Source: Hoplostethus atlanticus
Lineage: Eukaryota > Chordata > Actinopteri > Trachichthyiformes > Trachichthyidae
Length of the DNA: 64,000 nt
Reading direction: 5' to 3'
Assembly: GCA_034670405.1 (NCBI GenBank)
Contig: JAXDDX010000011.1
Coordinates: 2,401,501 to 2,465,500 of the forward strand
Shown: piece by piece, positions 1 to 14,749 of the stretch
Layout of the letters: each line of letters begins with the position of its first letter
Numbering within the stretch: the stretch's first letter is position 1
Position numbers and translations under genes: made by a program
Notes under the pieces: generated by a model
Database searches by the model: none
Told to the model about the DNA's origin: nothing
The model's input: only the letters and a program-made list of their open reading frames with translations

Positions 1-873
1 TAAAGAGAAACTGCAGCCATTGAACTTTAGAGTGCCTGGACAACCAGAAACAGTGGCTCCTCAGTCATTGTCCATCAACACACTGATCCCAGGACAGCTA
101 AAGATCTCACAACTACAAGGTAGGGCAAAACTACTGACCTAAGAGCTTCTCAGACACCCTTGTCACCATTACACACTAATCTGTAACCAAGCCGATTCAA
201 TTTGGCTGGAGTTACACTGGCGTCTCGCGTAACCACTGACCCGGGTTCAGCTGAGGATAAGCGCTCAAAACACCGCACTCACGCTCGCACTGTCAACAGA
301 AGTTATATTAATCCACATCGTGCTGTCATAACGCATCAAAACACACCCGCTCTGCCGGGCCGGGGCAAAGGAAGTTTGTTGACTAAACCGAGCTCCTTCT
401 GGCATCTATTGATAGAGTATTAGGGTCACTGGGTGCATTCGAAGAACAACAGTTTCATTTGCGGTGTCATGGAAAAACCTCATAATTCCCATTCATGTGA
501 TTTCGGTGAGTCACGGTGCCATCTGAATTGGGGGTTTATATGGTTAGATTCATGACCCTCGGACCCGCGAGACTCATTCACAAACCTACGTGAAATTAGC
601 CGTAACTTGTGGTTCGCCTCAAAATTAAAGTTGTTTATCCTGAATTCCTTTTTTTTGTTTCAGAGGATATACAACATTTTCCTCCGACACAATCCTCTGA
701 CAGGAGCGAAAACTAAAACCCAGGGTGATTAGAAATGATCTGCTTCAAAGACGTCCAGACCCCAGGAAATAATAATGTGGGGAAATTGCTTCTTTCCTCC
801 AGAAGACCCAACAAGAAATAGGGCCTGCCTGGTAGTTGCCTGTTGGTGTCTGCCTGCGAGTTACAGCAGCTCA

Positions 874-874
<1 letters not shown>

Positions 875-910
<36 letters not shown>
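875..910. repeat. GA microsatellite
   Basis: A near-perfect (GA)n tract of about 36 bases with one AAAG interruption near its start. Confidence 0.95.
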
Positions 911-3900
911 CTAACTAATGGTGGGTAACATCATCCCAGGTCTGTTCCATTCTAATTAAAACCTGCAATCCATTCATTTGCTCCCATAAAGACTGCACTG
1001 AAAGCAACAGATGGAGGTCTGATTCAAATGAATGGAGGAATTAAACAGGGAAACAAAGGCCACAGCCGTGGATAATTGCAGAGGAAAGGGAGGAGCTAAA
1101 TTGGGAGTGACATCACCGACGTAAACAGCCCTCCTCGGATGAAAGCGCATCCTGAATTGGACACAATGGATTCCGAGTTCAGAAGAAGGGAAAGTCAATG
1201 TGATTATAGTGCAACAGGTCAATATATAAAGGCAACTGTGGCTTGTTAGTAATGGCTGGAGGGAATGAACGGTAGCGGTGGGAGTAATTGTTATTTGCTT
1301 ATGCTACGCTGCCAAATGAGAGCAAGTGAAGCAGTTGCATTAGAGTGTTTATATGATCTTAACAGTGGCAGGCAGCTGCACTGTCCTCAGGCTACAACGG
1401 CTGCTGCTGTGTGTGTGTATGTGTGTGTGTGCCTGGGTGTGGTGTTGTCTGTATGCGTATCTTACTGGTGTGTGTGTGACCAGTGATGGGTCAGCGAGTG
1501 TTCACCACTCAACGTGAATCACAAGAGACGCGGCACTTGCTCTTCGAGTTTCAGTCAACTGGGTGATCTGCTGCTTGCTTGTCGCTTTGTAAGATAAGAC
1601 GAAGCTGCAATGATCCTCGTGGGAGAAAGTGGATCACTGCAGCAGTATTAGTAGTCACAGCAAAGAAAAACACAATAAAATGAGAATTTATATAAAGTGA
1701 AAATATGAGGGTTATATAAATGTATGAAGAAAAAGTATATATATAGTAGTTTATATAGTATATAGAAAAAGTAGAAAATGTGCACAAAAATGATGGGCAT
1801 GTGCAAAATATCAAGCATTAACATGAATGCAGACTATGAAAAAACTACTATACTATACAGTATATAACAAGGAGACAAGTAAACACACATGTGAATTTAC
1901 AGCATACTTACAAGAAAAATATTTACTACCACCAAGCTGCAGCAAAAAAAAAAAAGCAGTTACACGATTAGTTCAATTACATGTAGTGACACGACTCCCC
2001 AACACTGTATTTAGACATGTGAAAATGATAAAAGAGAGAATAAATAACAGATGATTTGGGGTTGGGGGGGGGGGGGTGAAGTAAAACTCTCACCAGACAC
2101 AAAGAAACAAAAAACAATTCAACAGAAAACAAATGAAATGAAACAGAGGAACCAAAAACACACACACAGCTGAACTCGCTGAGAGAAGCTGGATGACGTC
2201 AAATTACTTGACATGATATACTGGTATCACACTGTATCATATCGGCCGTGTCCTAGGATAGCTGATCTGCTGATGGTAAATACAGATAGAAAACCCATAA
2301 ATCACCACCGGCATCATGTTAGCACATCAGCAGATCAATCGCTATATAAATTTCAAACTCATATTTCATCATTTTCTTGCCAATAAAACATTTATTGAGG
2401 CAATCAACCTGCATGTCGCGATCCAAACAGGCTTTCATCATCAACATAACAATTTGATACTTCATTCATTCCCTGCAATGAAATTCTTGCCCCGGTACAG
2501 AGATGTCAGAGCGCCGGTCAGCAACAGAAAAGCACCTCCGGAGGGATTCATTAAGTTGCTCAAGGACGCTTCAGCAGGGCGAGTGTTTGCTGACAAAAGG
2601 GGCTTGAACAGAAGTCCTCCAGGTGAAGGACAAGGCTCTCCAGGCGCAACGTTCACAAGCAGGCTTTACAAAGGCTCTCCTTGGATACCATGAGTAGAAG
2701 CGAAGCCTTTACAAAGGAGTTATTACCACACAACGGTTCAGCACTTTCATCACGGAAAACATCTAAACGTGGGCCTGTGAGAGTCTGCATGTGGGCTACA
2801 GTAGCTGTCGGATTGAGACGTGGTACTTTGTTTCCATTGTGCAGACTCACTTTCACGTGGAAAGAACCTCAAATGTCTCAAGGTCATTTATTGGGTTAAG
2901 ATGCATTCACTTTGACCTTGAAAATCCCCTTATCTCACACATATACACACACACACACACATACGCACACGCAACCACCTCCCAGTGAGTGAGGTGTGAG
3001 ACAGAGGCCCCTGCACCGACTGAGGGCATAATCTACACCTCCGCCCCCCGGGGGAAGGCGAGTCAGGACGAGGCCTGGGGGGGGGGGGGGGGGAGGGGGG
3101 GCGTCATTTACAAAAGTGTACTCGGATTTAATTTTTAATACGATCTCGAGATGGTTTTTCAATTTGTGCTTCCACATAATTTATAACAATATCTGAGACT
3201 GAGACTGAAGCTGTGCATGCTTGTTTATAGTACCAGTGTCTTCTACACTTGTAATACATACATCGCAAATTAACTTCAACTTGAACGCACATGGAAGTGG
3301 TTTCAATGAGTTTGTAAGCAGGTGCAGTCATGCTTAGATGGCAAGTGTTTGCTTATTGTTGCAGGCTATTTATAGGATGTCCTTTAGTATGATAACAGAA
3401 TCTTCAATGTAAAAGACTTTGCAGTTGATAGTGAATCTTGCATTCCTCATCCCTCAGTTTACACGTTTCTGCACACAACTACTAATTGACCTCTTAATAT
3501 AAAGTTGTAAAGACTTAAAATTCAATCAAGCCTATTTTTTTTTTTACAGTTAAACTCATTTTGAAGAATGATATGAAGAACGATCGCGCACATCGAGCTC
3601 TCAAGCCAATACCGGCCATTGCAATACCTCTGCATCACCAGGCAATCTGTATAAATCTCAAACTTGATGCAGAGCCAAGACTTTCTCCACGTCAAGCTGA
3701 GGTTTTTATAACAACTAGACTATAAACGAGTACAACGCTGCCCATCCAGAAATGACATCTCCTGTCAGGGCTGCTGGGAAAACCCCCCCGAGGCATCATC
3801 CAAAATGGAGGAGTGGCAGAATACTATGTGAGATAAGAGGCATATTCTAGATGAATTGAGAGCTATGTGACTTATTGAGGAGGGGAAAAAAAAACATTAA

Positions 3901-5484
3901 AGGAAGATGATGAAGGGAAAAAGCGCCGGGGAGAGAGAGAGAGAAACAGAAAGAGAATTAGGGCGAGAGGAGAGAGCGAGAGAGAGGTGTTAGTCCTTGG
4001 CAGAATTCCAATTACAGGTTGTTGCAGGCTGGGCTTAATGGCGCCGCGACAGACACCCAAAACAACGACAACACGTAATTGCGCCTCACCACAGATAGCA
4101 ACTGACCAGAGACACATTGCAAACACACACACACACACACACACACAGGTGACAATGGAAGTGACCTTACAGAAATATGAAGGTCACAGTCAGATGGCTC
4201 ATGACTCCTTGTGTTAATAGTTATATAGTGGGATGAAATCAACCGCTCCACCGTGCAACTATGCTAGATTTATGTGTATGTCTTAATATGTCTAAAATAT
4301 GGAAGAACAATTCAAGAAAGATGTCACATCCCCCTCCTCCCCCCCATAAATCACACCGCTGTCGCTCATATCTTCATCCTCCTCGACGCAGCGAGAACAC
4401 AGATGAGTGACAGAGAGAGATAGTTCATTGTGTTGTCTCATGTGCCAGATCCCAGTTATAGAAGTGTTCAACTGCAAAAATATTTTAAAAAAACCAATTC
4501 ATTTATGTGTGTGTGTCTGTGTGTGTGAGAACATGTCAGGTGCAAAGCACGTATCTCCAAGGCCATAATTACAGTAGCTAGCTCAGACATCTGGTCCCTC
4601 CGTTTCCATCTTAGCCTCCACCTCAATTAGCCTTTCACTCAAAACACCACACACACACACACACACACACGCATGCACACACACACACTTGACCACTGGC
4701 CTGTGCTACTATGGCAACCCATTCTGACCAGAACCGCGAAGGCCGGGTTGTCACCCCGTAATGAGCGGCTTTGTGTGTCATTGTGTGTTTACATGTCTGT
4801 CTGTCTGAATGTTGTTATTTCAAAACCAGAAGCAACACACTTTATCTTGTAGCATCAACCCGAGATATTCTCAATCATGTTTCCTTTAACTACAGGACAT
4901 CAAATCTCACTGTTTTTGTCTGTAGCAAACAACAAAGAAGTTCAGTAGCCAGAAATCACATAATGGCATCAGTAAACTGCGAGAAGGAAAGAGCTGAATC
5001 ACACTCAACACGAAGAGAAAGAGGGGGGTGAAAATGCATTGTAAGCTATTGAGATGACATTGTTGACTCTTTTCTGCTCTTGCAGGTTCAGATGCTTGAC
5101 TAGTTGGGAGGGCTTTACTGTTGAGGAGGTGAGACACAGGTGTTCTGGAGAGATTGAGGGTTGAGAGAAGAGAGAAGAAGCTCAGCTGTCTCTACGTGCT
5201 TTAGGGATGGTTGAGCATTTTGGTTCGAGAGCCGCTTAAGTGCCACCTGATACGGTCCCCGAAGTAGATGGGTGGTGGGGGGGGGGCTGCCACGGGGTGT
5301 GAAACAGGCCTTTGTTATGTGGCTGGTTGCAGCAGAGTGGAATCAACTGCATGAGCCCGTGACGATGTCAGGTGAAATGATGCGTACGCACGGACCTGCT
5401 GTAATCTCGCCTGTTTGTTCTGCACAAGTAGATGCACATTGGTGGTTTTGAAAAAAAAACGTGCTTCCAAAAAACAGAGTGGAA

Positions 5485-5486
<2 letters not shown>

Positions 5487-5520
<34 letters not shown>
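5487..5520. repeat. GT microsatellite
   Basis: Seventeen perfect GT units. A second GT tract follows at 5799-5837, about 280 bases away. Confidence 0.97.
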
Positions 5521-5522
<2 letters not shown>

Positions 5523-5797
5523 GTGACATGTAGTTGCAGGTCTGAGTGTATTTATGTAGCTGTCTGGAGACAAGTGTTCCTTGCACCATGTAATGCAGCC
5601 AAGGAATGGCTATGTAACACAAGGAGCGAGGGTCATCGAATCCAATGTTGGTGCAGTTCTTAGCGTTGTTATTTTTTTGGACGTGGGTGTGTGCAGGCGG
5701 CACTGTGTGTTCTGAGTGATGCTCTTCTGTTTTGTAAGAGACACTCTGCTGGGTTTTAGCCAAGAGTGTTACGAAAGAGCCTGTAGTTCTTTGCTGC

Positions 5798-5798
<1 letters not shown>

Positions 5799-5837
<39 letters not shown>
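5799..5837. repeat. GT microsatellite
   Basis: About nineteen perfect GT units. Confidence 0.97.
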
Positions 5838-5838
<1 letters not shown>

Positions 5839-5947
5839 CTACTGTAGCTGACTAGCATGTAGAGATTGTAGGCACATTAATATTTCACTTTTCACAGCAT
5901 TGTCCATTTCAAACGCTCTCCATCGAAGTGGAAGGCTGAGACTTGGA

Positions 5948-5985
5948 CTATTCTATTCTATTCTATTCTATTCTATTCTATTCTA
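5948..5985. repeat. pentanucleotide repeat (TTCTA)n
   Basis: About seven perfect copies of CTATT/TTCTA, then CTACTATT. It is isolated within the downstream intergenic region. Confidence 0.95.
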
Positions 5986-8900
5986 CTATTTCTGAGGAGC
6001 GTCTTCTAGTTAGGGCAGTAGCTTCGCAGGTCCAGGGTGATCTTGTGGGGGGCCACTTCACAGGAACATCAGCGAGGTGTCACTGTTTGTTCTGACACCG
6101 TCTGTCCTCTCAAGGTGACGTGCGACAGCTGTCCTATCACAGCTCATCCTGTCACCTTGCTCCCCGAGAGCCTCCCCCCGATCCCCCGCAGACAAAAAAA
6201 ATGCTCGAAAAAAAAGCTTTGTTTGCCCTCTCAGTCACACCCATCCTATTTTCTCTCTCTCTCCTCCAATCTCTCAGCCTCCAAAACGTCGTTTCTCTCA
6301 CCGTCCCTCTATATTATCTTATCTGTCTCCCTGTCCCCTTTTTCTCGTTCCCCTTTTTCTCCCCCGTAACACCCTTTCTCTTTGTCATCCCACTCATATT
6401 CCCTCGCGTGATCTCTTTATCCTCCTTATCCTTCCTGTCATTATTCTTTCTCGTGTCCTTGAATCCCCCATTTCAGGGAAATGCTCGTCTTCAGAGCAGA
6501 AGTGCTGACTGGATGGGCTCGTGAAGGCAACACAACTGGTGCCAACTCATTGCTGGATGCAATTAGGCACTAAGGTGACAGAGATGTAGAGGTGTGGCTA
6601 CGCTCAGCACTTTAGAGGAACACAGCGGTTGAGTTCGGACAAACAGAGTATAGGCTGAGGTCATTTTTAATCACCCGCTGACGCACAATATTTTTTTGCT
6701 ATCTCTCGTTCGTAATTGAGAAAGTGAAATGTATTATTGAGACTTGCAGATTTAACGTACAAAGGCCACACATGGAAACACAATTCCAGTCTGAGCTCGG
6801 ATGTCTTATTTTTTGCTTTGCATGTTTTTTCCCCCACCTGGCTTGCTCTGATCCAGAAGCTTTTATATGCTGGGGGGAGATAAAACAGAAAAATCAGTGA
6901 TGACTTCAGGCAAGGTATGCTTTCCTTTTCCTTTGCCACATTCACTCAAAAAGCCCCTAAAACCTTTTAACCGTTACTGAATCTGACATGAACAAGAAAA
7001 GGCCTTTGACCTGTATTCCATTCTGAAGTCTTGTTAAATGGATTTCCAACTCTGCTCTTGTAGGAAAAAGCGGGAAGAGGCTTACGCAAAGATTTGAGTC
7101 TCACCTTCATGCGAACAAATGTACATTGACTTCACCAAATTCCATCACTGTGTACTGGGTACTACCATTGATTTACTGTTGTTTTACTGATCGTTTCTCC
7201 TGAGTCCTCTTCTTCCTCACTGGACCTTTATCAAGGTTTCATCAAACATCATACGCCCCATCAGAGCTGACACCCACAGTGCAAAAGCAGCATTAACACT
7301 AGTTATATAACTGTACAGTGTGCTGCTACTGTTCTATTATAGCATCAGATGTGCAAAAACCCATTGCATTAGGAAGTGTTCCTCTTCACACATCAGCTCC
7401 GATGTGGCAAGCCGGGGTGTTCGTACGTGCTTTAACAAGTACGTTTTCAGAATGTCCAAAATTAACCGAGTGCGATAAGATTACATCACTTTGCCGCAGA
7501 AACAATGTCACGAATTAGACTTTTAACAGGGAATCTGTTCCCAGGGCTCCACCTTGTCATCCTGCTCCTAACTATATCAACCTCTCTGCCATGCTGCCAA
7601 CAATGTGATGTGTTTTTTTGCCTGGCACTGTCCCATTTTGGAGGCGATGTCAGCTAATGTTGCTCAACTCTGTCCACACACACACAAACACACACACCAC
7701 TATAGTGAGCTGGACAATGTAACTGTTATATTGTTCACCAAACCAGATAATCCTTTTCATTGTGAGCAAAAATGTTGGGTGGAAAAAATATAGAGGCTAA
7801 GTGACTAATATTTACTAATTATTGACTATTGACTGCATCTTCATATCCCATTTACACATATCCATGTTTACTGTATACAGGCTGCAGAAATAGTAAATGG
7901 GATACTGTCATATTCCAGCTGTAATAATGGAATATGAGCTCATGCCATCTATTGTAAATTGGGTTTGCATGTGTCAATTCCTGGACAGAATACTTGAGTC
8001 TCCCAAATGACACCGCCATATAAATGCGGTGCACATAACACATTCATAACAATACAATGTATAATCTGCCCAGTGAAGTTTTGACCACCGACCCAGAAGG
8101 CATAATTGTATATTGTGTGTATCCTAAGCTTTAGACAAAGTGCTGAGAAAACAGAAAATTGATGGGGGATTAGACTTTAGGCATATCTTGTTGGAATCTC
8201 TCCCTTATTCCCATTATCCAGAAGGGATTATCGCAATATGTTGCTCCCGACAACATGGCCCAAAAAACAAAAAAACAAACACAGCAACATAATTAGGGCT
8301 TAGTTATTTTCGACCCAATTATTGGCTTCTGATGGAACATGCCCTCCGGGTTGAAAATTGTACAGTTTGTGTGCTGTTATTTTTCATTTTTTAAGTTGCT
8401 TGATCTAAAACGGTGCGGCCCCGAGCGTCAGGCTGTATAATATCACAATTAGAACAACATAAAAATATTTGCAAACAAATAAAAACGTCACTGTCAACCG
8501 TTGCGTTAACAGTTTGCATCTTCTGGTTCTGTTTTGAGAGCGCTCATGCTGCCTCTTGCTTGCAGCCCAAAATTCAATCGAAAACAGATTTAGATCGAGA
8601 TCTTCGGGGCTGGGAGTTTATTTCAGGACAAATCGATTCCATGTTTAACTTCCTGGTCCGAGTAAGAAGACTTAAACTCCCTCTGGGTTCGGACTCTCAC
8701 CGCAGAGAGATGCCAAACCAGGAACATCAACATTCCCACCAATTCTCAACCATGCTTGAGGGGTGCAATTTTCGGTGGAGTGCTTAGGTATCAGACACAA
8801 GCCCGGCGTCTTGGCCAGAGCCGTACACAACTGAAAACAAACAGCTTGGTTTGGCAGTGTGGCACAAGCGAGATCTGCTGACATCAGATATGCTGGTTTT

Positions 8901-11900
8901 TGTGGTTTGCGTCCTTGCAGATGAAGTCGTACCCGAGGCTCCAGAGTCCACATGTCAATCTCTGTCATTAACGCAGGCCAGAAAATGGCCGGAGGATACG
9001 TGACCATCCCTCGGCCCCTTGGCTCAGCTCAACTAAAGAAGTAGAAGAGTCTGAAAATATGATGGCAGGGGGATATAACAAGACATAAAGATACAGACAA
9101 CAAAGGAGAAGGAGGAAAGACAGACAGAAGTGGTTAAAAAGAGCAAATGAGATCGATTGCGTGGTTTGGGAAACAATGAAAGGCATGAACTAACACAGGG
9201 GGGGAGAAGCAGAGTTCACACATCTTCTTCTCCCTCGTATTTATAGTGTTTTTTCCTGCACATGGCAAGATCCCAATAAGCTCGGACCTCTCTGAGGGGA
9301 TCTTCGAGACGAGACGGCGTTTTTCTGGACGCGGTACGCTGTGTAAAACTTTATTCAAACATAGGAAAAGAGATAGAGTTGAGGGGGAGAAAGGAAACAA
9401 CTGCTGAGGCTGCCAAAATGTGGTTCCCCCTGAGAAGGAAGAGAGTTAAATATACATCAGTGTGTAAGTGCCGCCCTCCGGCTACCTGGCAGCTGTCTAC
9501 TTTAAACAAAGCAAGCAGAAGCTTTTACCCAAATCTTCAGCTTGTTGTAGAGGAGGTGAGGCGCTTCCTGACCCACTAATCCAATTAAATGAATTTATTT
9601 GGACTCCGTGATGCCATAGCAAATATTTCAACAACAGGAACGACTATGCAGCACATACATCGAGAGACCACGGAGGACTAATATTGGCCTACCGCCTTGC
9701 CTCGGAGGTTACAATATATTCCTCTTCCTAATTGTTATCGTCTCACAGTTGCCGTGGTGATTGTCATTCTCATTCATTTGGACATTGTGATCACCATCAT
9801 CATCAATGACAACAGTATCATCATCTGCCTCATCCCTCTTCTCCTTGGCTATGTCTTATCTGTAAGAAAGAATCACACTTAAAACACAGTTATGGAAAGA
9901 AGGCGACCTCAGGTGACCTCAGGTTAACGTTTGGACGGCCTGTTCCTCTAATATAATATAATAATATGAGGATTAGAGCATACCCAGACTACTCTACTCC
10001 ACAGTGAGGGTTAATCTCCTCACATCAGGGTACAAACTAATGATACCACTAATTACCACACTATCAAACACAGGCAAGGCCAAGCCTGATACACTCGCAC
10101 AGCCCCACACGCTGCCGGTTGCAAAAGCGACACGATCCAAATTACATTCTCCCTCCTTTCACTCAATTATTTAAATCCTCATTGATTCACACTGAGAATC
10201 CATCTGCACAAATTATGGCAGGTATAAACAAGCTGCAAGGAGAAAATAAAACCCCACCTCTAACTATCCATCCCGCGTGCCTCCTCATCACTGACAACAC
10301 CCATTTCCCATTCTCATAAATGCTTCCTAAATGGTGATGCACATCGGGCTATGAATTAGCAGGAGGGATCGTGAGGATGTCTCTAATGCCGCATCTCTAA
10401 TTGACGACCGCTGTCGCTTGTACCTCGTTTGGGTACCATGTTGTGCCCCGGCAGCATCAATTCAAAAAGTGTGCTGTCACCGAATTGCCCTTGATGAGCA
10501 TTAACTCTGTGGCAAAAGCAGAGAGCGGCGATCCGAGCGGGGAAACGTGCGCTTACAGAAGTCAAGATGAGCGAGGAATAGTTGGTGTGTGTGTGTGTGT
10601 GTGTGTGTGTTTGGCCCCTTACCGGAAAAAAAAATGTGCGTGCATGTGTGAGCATATTTCTGTTTTTATTCTGTGTATGTTATGTTATCAACGTATTTCC
10701 GCAGGGACAGCGCAGGTGACATGTAACGTGTCCGTGTGCACTTTAAGTGGTAGGTGTATGTTTTAATTGCTGTTTATGAACTGGGTAATGCAGCAAGTGG
10801 GTCTGAGTAATGTATCGGCCCTAGGAGGCTCAGAGCATTGCTTCGGTGGTTGTTAGTGGTAATTAGACTGTTCTCGTCACCAGGTACCAAGGCTGCAATA
10901 AAGATGCCAACACCAGTGTCAATGAGGGGGGGAGGGGTGGGAGGTCAAAGCTCTCAGCTGGAGCCAGGGAAATGGACCAATTAGATATGGAGAGGGTGGA
11001 AATGTTTCTCTGATAGTGCTATACCTCTTACCTAGGGCATGTAACGGGCTGCATAATCTCGCTCTCGCTCTCTGTGATACGAAAGCAAAAGTCTTCCATC
11101 ACGCTGGGTTTTGTCACACGGTAGGCAGCGCTAACAAAAGTGAAAGAAGGCGAAAAATGGCGCTGAAAATACTTTCATAGAAGCAGAATTGTTTTGGATG
11201 GGATAAAATGGTAATGTTTTCAGACTTATTCTCCTTCAATCTCAAACTCTTCAAATCGTCATTATGGTGTTTAAATGGAGCATGAATAGTGACTGGAGAA
11301 TTACTCTGGGCACTGGGAGCAAAAGTCAAAACACCGTGGGCCCGGTTTCAGTTTCCCACAGAGGCCCATCAGCGTCAGGTGTTGAGAGTAAGGACTGACC
11401 ACGCTAGCCAGCACAATAAATCTGGCCGTGCCACAGAGGCCTCAGCCTTTGATTGGCAGGATGGAGACGGCGAGCTGAGAGCCACGATTCGCCAGGGGGA
11501 AGACAGATTGTCGTATACACTTCCTAAACGGCCACGAGTTCAAAAGAGATCTGTCAACAGAACCGTTCCCTTGTGTCAGCATGCCCCTCCTCCTACCCCC
11601 CCTGCTCAAACCCACTGATATTTGTCATCCGCAGAAGCCTACCGGTCCACAGGGCTTCAGGCCGAGCCGAGAGGCGCAGAGTTACTGACAGAGCTCCACC
11701 ATGCAGGACAGACTAAGCAGCTGTCAGCAAGTTGATGGTGAGGTAAGTGTACAGGCTTTAAATAACTAGAATTATTGATAAGTCCATTGATTCTACTGTC
11801 ACAACCATCATCAACATGAAGTAATAATGCTGCACAGAGCTTCTCTCCTAATCCGACGCCTCGAGGATGGTCAATCTAATACCGTTCAGGGATGATGAGA

Positions 11901-12174
11901 CAGATGAGTGATGTGCTGTGTCAATACAAATGAAAGCAAGACACCGGAGGGGTGCAATTATGGTTTACTGTAACTCCTGAGCAACGGAGGGCTGTAGCGA
12001 GAGAAGGAACAGAAAAATGGATGGGTGGGAAGAAAGGAGGCCAGCAGACTAAACACATTTGAAAGGAGAAGGCCAAATGAATTACAAGTAATAGGATCAA
12101 TGTATTGGAAATTGCAAATACATACATTATTGTACACATATTGAAATAATGGCTAAATTCATTTGAAATAATCT

Positions 12175-12520
12175 AAATTGGGATAATAATGCTATTCAAG
12201 TAACAACATATCAATTGGAAATAAAAAAAATATATCAATTTTGGAAGCTAAATAATCCAAAAATAACTGAAAGTAATGTGAAACAGTTAATCAGTAATCT
12301 GGATTATATTTGGATTAAAATTTGAAAGGAACTTGGATAGCAAATTGGGATTAAATTGGGATAATAATGCTATTCAAGTAACAACATATCAATTGGTAAA
12401 AAAAAAAAAACATCCATTTTGGAAGCTAAATAATCCAAAAATAACTGAAAGTAATTTGAAACAGTTAATCGGTAATCTGGATTATATTTGGATTAAAATT
12501 TGAAAGGAACTTGGGTAGCA
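12175..12520. repeat. tandem duplication, 178-bp unit, two copies
   Basis: Copy one (12175-12352) and copy two (12353-about 12520) both contain AAATTGGGATAATAATGCTA, AAGTAACAACATATCAATTGG, TTTTGGAAGCTAAATAATCC and TTGAAAGGAACTTGG in the same order. Differences are few (for example the poly-A length and AATCAGT/AATCGGT), so the duplication is fairly recent. Confidence 0.9.
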
Positions 12521-14394
12521 GAGAAGCGTGATTAAAGAAGAGGGGCTCAGAGAAGTGAAGCAGGGCTGGGGATGAGAGGAAAGACTGAGGATGTATTGAC
12601 ACTGAGGATTTGGCTTCATCGTAGTTTAACCTCACCGGAGCCTGAGCTCTGTTCAAATAGGAACGTCTCCCAGTTCTCTAACAATGTATACGTTCTAACG
12701 TTTATATATTAGGTGGCCTGTTGAAGCCATTAAGAGCTTCAACACAGATCTACGCCGTGGACCTACAGCCTCCAGAGTCTAGAAGGCGGCTGGATAGAGC
12801 TGTGAATGATGGGTCAGGGAAACGCAGACACAGCAATATCATGAGTGGCCCGTCTGCGTCTGTATCTGAGGCTTCATTAAGACATGGATGTCTCATGGAT
12901 GCGCACACGAATCCATGCATCCCTTCAGTAATTGATTCACCGTCTCTCCGTTGGTGCGGAATGCAGACATGAGGAAGTGCTGAGAAGTCACTAAAACAGG
13001 CAGCCATGCGGATCTGGGTGGGCAAAGGGAGGGGGGGGTGGTGTCCCTGCTTAAGGCCTCACATTGACGGATTGCTAGTTTAACCATTTTTAACCACTTA
13101 GGTGGACCGGGGGGGGGGGGGCGGGGGGGTTGGCGCATGCCGCCCAGCGTAGCAGGCTAATTAAGTGCCGAAAGCAGATTAAGTGGCGATGGGTGGGGAA
13201 AGTGCTGATGGTGGCGAGATGGGAGGAACGGAAGAGAAGAGTTGGCCTCCCCAGATCACAAGTACGGTGGCTAGGCAGGTAGGTGGTTAAGTCACGTGTT
13301 AAATCACCGGGGGGGCTGCATGAAGAGAAAACACAGACAACAAGGAATCAACATCGACAACCAGAAACAGAAGCAGTTGTCGTTCTGACGGTTCTCGGTT
13401 GCCTCTGGCAGCGGGTCGACACCACACCCCCAGGACATCCACAGACTGATCCCAGACCTCATTTAATGGTTGGGGTTTTAACAGATTACCCATGCTATGC
13501 AGTGAAAATCTGTTTCAGTGGCAAAATAAAGGGGCTAGTAGCTGAAACAGGGGATTGGCCATTAACTAGACTAAACTCAACTAGACTGATTCACACTCAC
13601 AGCATGAAATCTAAAGCGTTACAGTAATCTGAGCGATAGTCTGATGATCAAACAATCCCCAGACGACTGTACATGTAGGGCAAACACAGGACCTAATCTC
13701 TAAATGCCCCTCGCTATTTGTTACCATGGTAACCGACCACTGCGGTGCATCAATAGCGGGATTACCGGGGGTAAACAAGACTTTGGCCCGTCCTTTGTAT
13801 ACCAAACAAGCATACATCAAGGACAATATCACAGTTTTGGAGAAATGATCTGATTTGTTCATAATGGGATCATTAGGATACATTGCAATGTGACAAAAAT
13901 AACAGCTGGGGAAACATTTGTGCATCAAATCCACCATGAATGATTCCATTACAGCGTTATCAATGAGGAACATGTTCTAGCTTCCTCTATCACAGCGAGA
14001 CACAGAAACCGGCTTTTGTGCTCCGCTGAAAACAGGCACCGATCAACACCCTAACCCATTGTGTCCTGCCAGTCAAGACGTATGTGTCGGTGTGTGTGTG
14101 TGTGTGTGTGTGTGTGTGCATGTGTAAGTCATTCACCCTCGATTAAATCCACCCAGAGCCGTGACAGACTGGCAGAATCCAATGGCTGCAAACATCAGCA
14201 GCCAAACAGCACGTTCTGCTGACAGCAGGAAAGAGCCAACAAAGGAGCCACCGCTCTGTTTATACACACAAGACACACACCGAGATCCAACATGATAAGA
14301 CAACTGAAAGATAGGGAGGGAAATGGCTGATGGCACTTCTCCCTTAAACAACTACTTCCCAAAGAGAGTCTGTTCGACTGTATCGTGTTATTAT

Positions 14395-14525
14395 TGTCTA
14401 TTGTTTCCTTTACAGGGTCCGCAGGGTGATGTAGTGAGTTCCCTCTTTAACCGGAGAACCTGGGTTCAAGCTGCTGGAGTGTCCTTGAGCAAAACACTGA
14501 ATCCCTACCATCTCTAAAGGTATTT
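14395..14525 (+). mobile_element. degenerate tRNA-derived SINE
   Basis: The stretch GTAGTGAGTTCCCTCTTTAA, then GGAGAACCTGGGTTCAAGC (B-box-like) and GGAGTGTCCTTGAGCAAAAC, ACTGAATCCCTA follows the order of a common fish SINE in which 'TGTCCTTGAGCAAGGCACTGAACCC' comes after the B box. Confidence 0.65.
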
Positions 14526-14686
14526 CACATTACACTACACTACATTTTTTTAGTTTTTTGTTTAAATGCATATCCCATGTAGCAGGACAAGGCACTTCAA
14601 TCTGACCTGATGCTTGAAGGTCAGGCTCTCTTAAACTAAGCCTCTTTAAGCTAATCGCATTATGTGTCGATATCTTGACACTTTGC

Positions 14687-14689
<3 letters not shown>

Positions 14690-14749
<60 letters not shown>
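14690..14749. repeat. compound GT/GA microsatellite
   Basis: About 23 TG units run without a break into about six GA units. It is the longest perfect GT tract in the downstream intergenic region. Confidence 0.97.

Larger units (their letters stand above)
1..12174. other. intergenic DNA downstream of stxbp5
   Basis: I see no exon with recognisable protein similarity on either strand. The content is unique-looking A/T-rich sequence with GA (875-910), CA/GT (2944-2965, 4122-4147, 4650-4688, 5487-5520, 5799-5837, 10585-10610) and TTCTA (5948-5985) repeats. There are G-runs at 2064-2077 and 3077-3105 and a T/C-rich stretch at 6240-6460. Open frames here are short and lack splice or family support. 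Confidence 0.7.

Noticed and set aside
2935..3177. Open frames made of CVCVCV, THTHTH or RERERE runs across the window
   Set aside because: These are microsatellites (CA/GT, GA) read as protein; the same pattern recurs at many positions and has no gene support.
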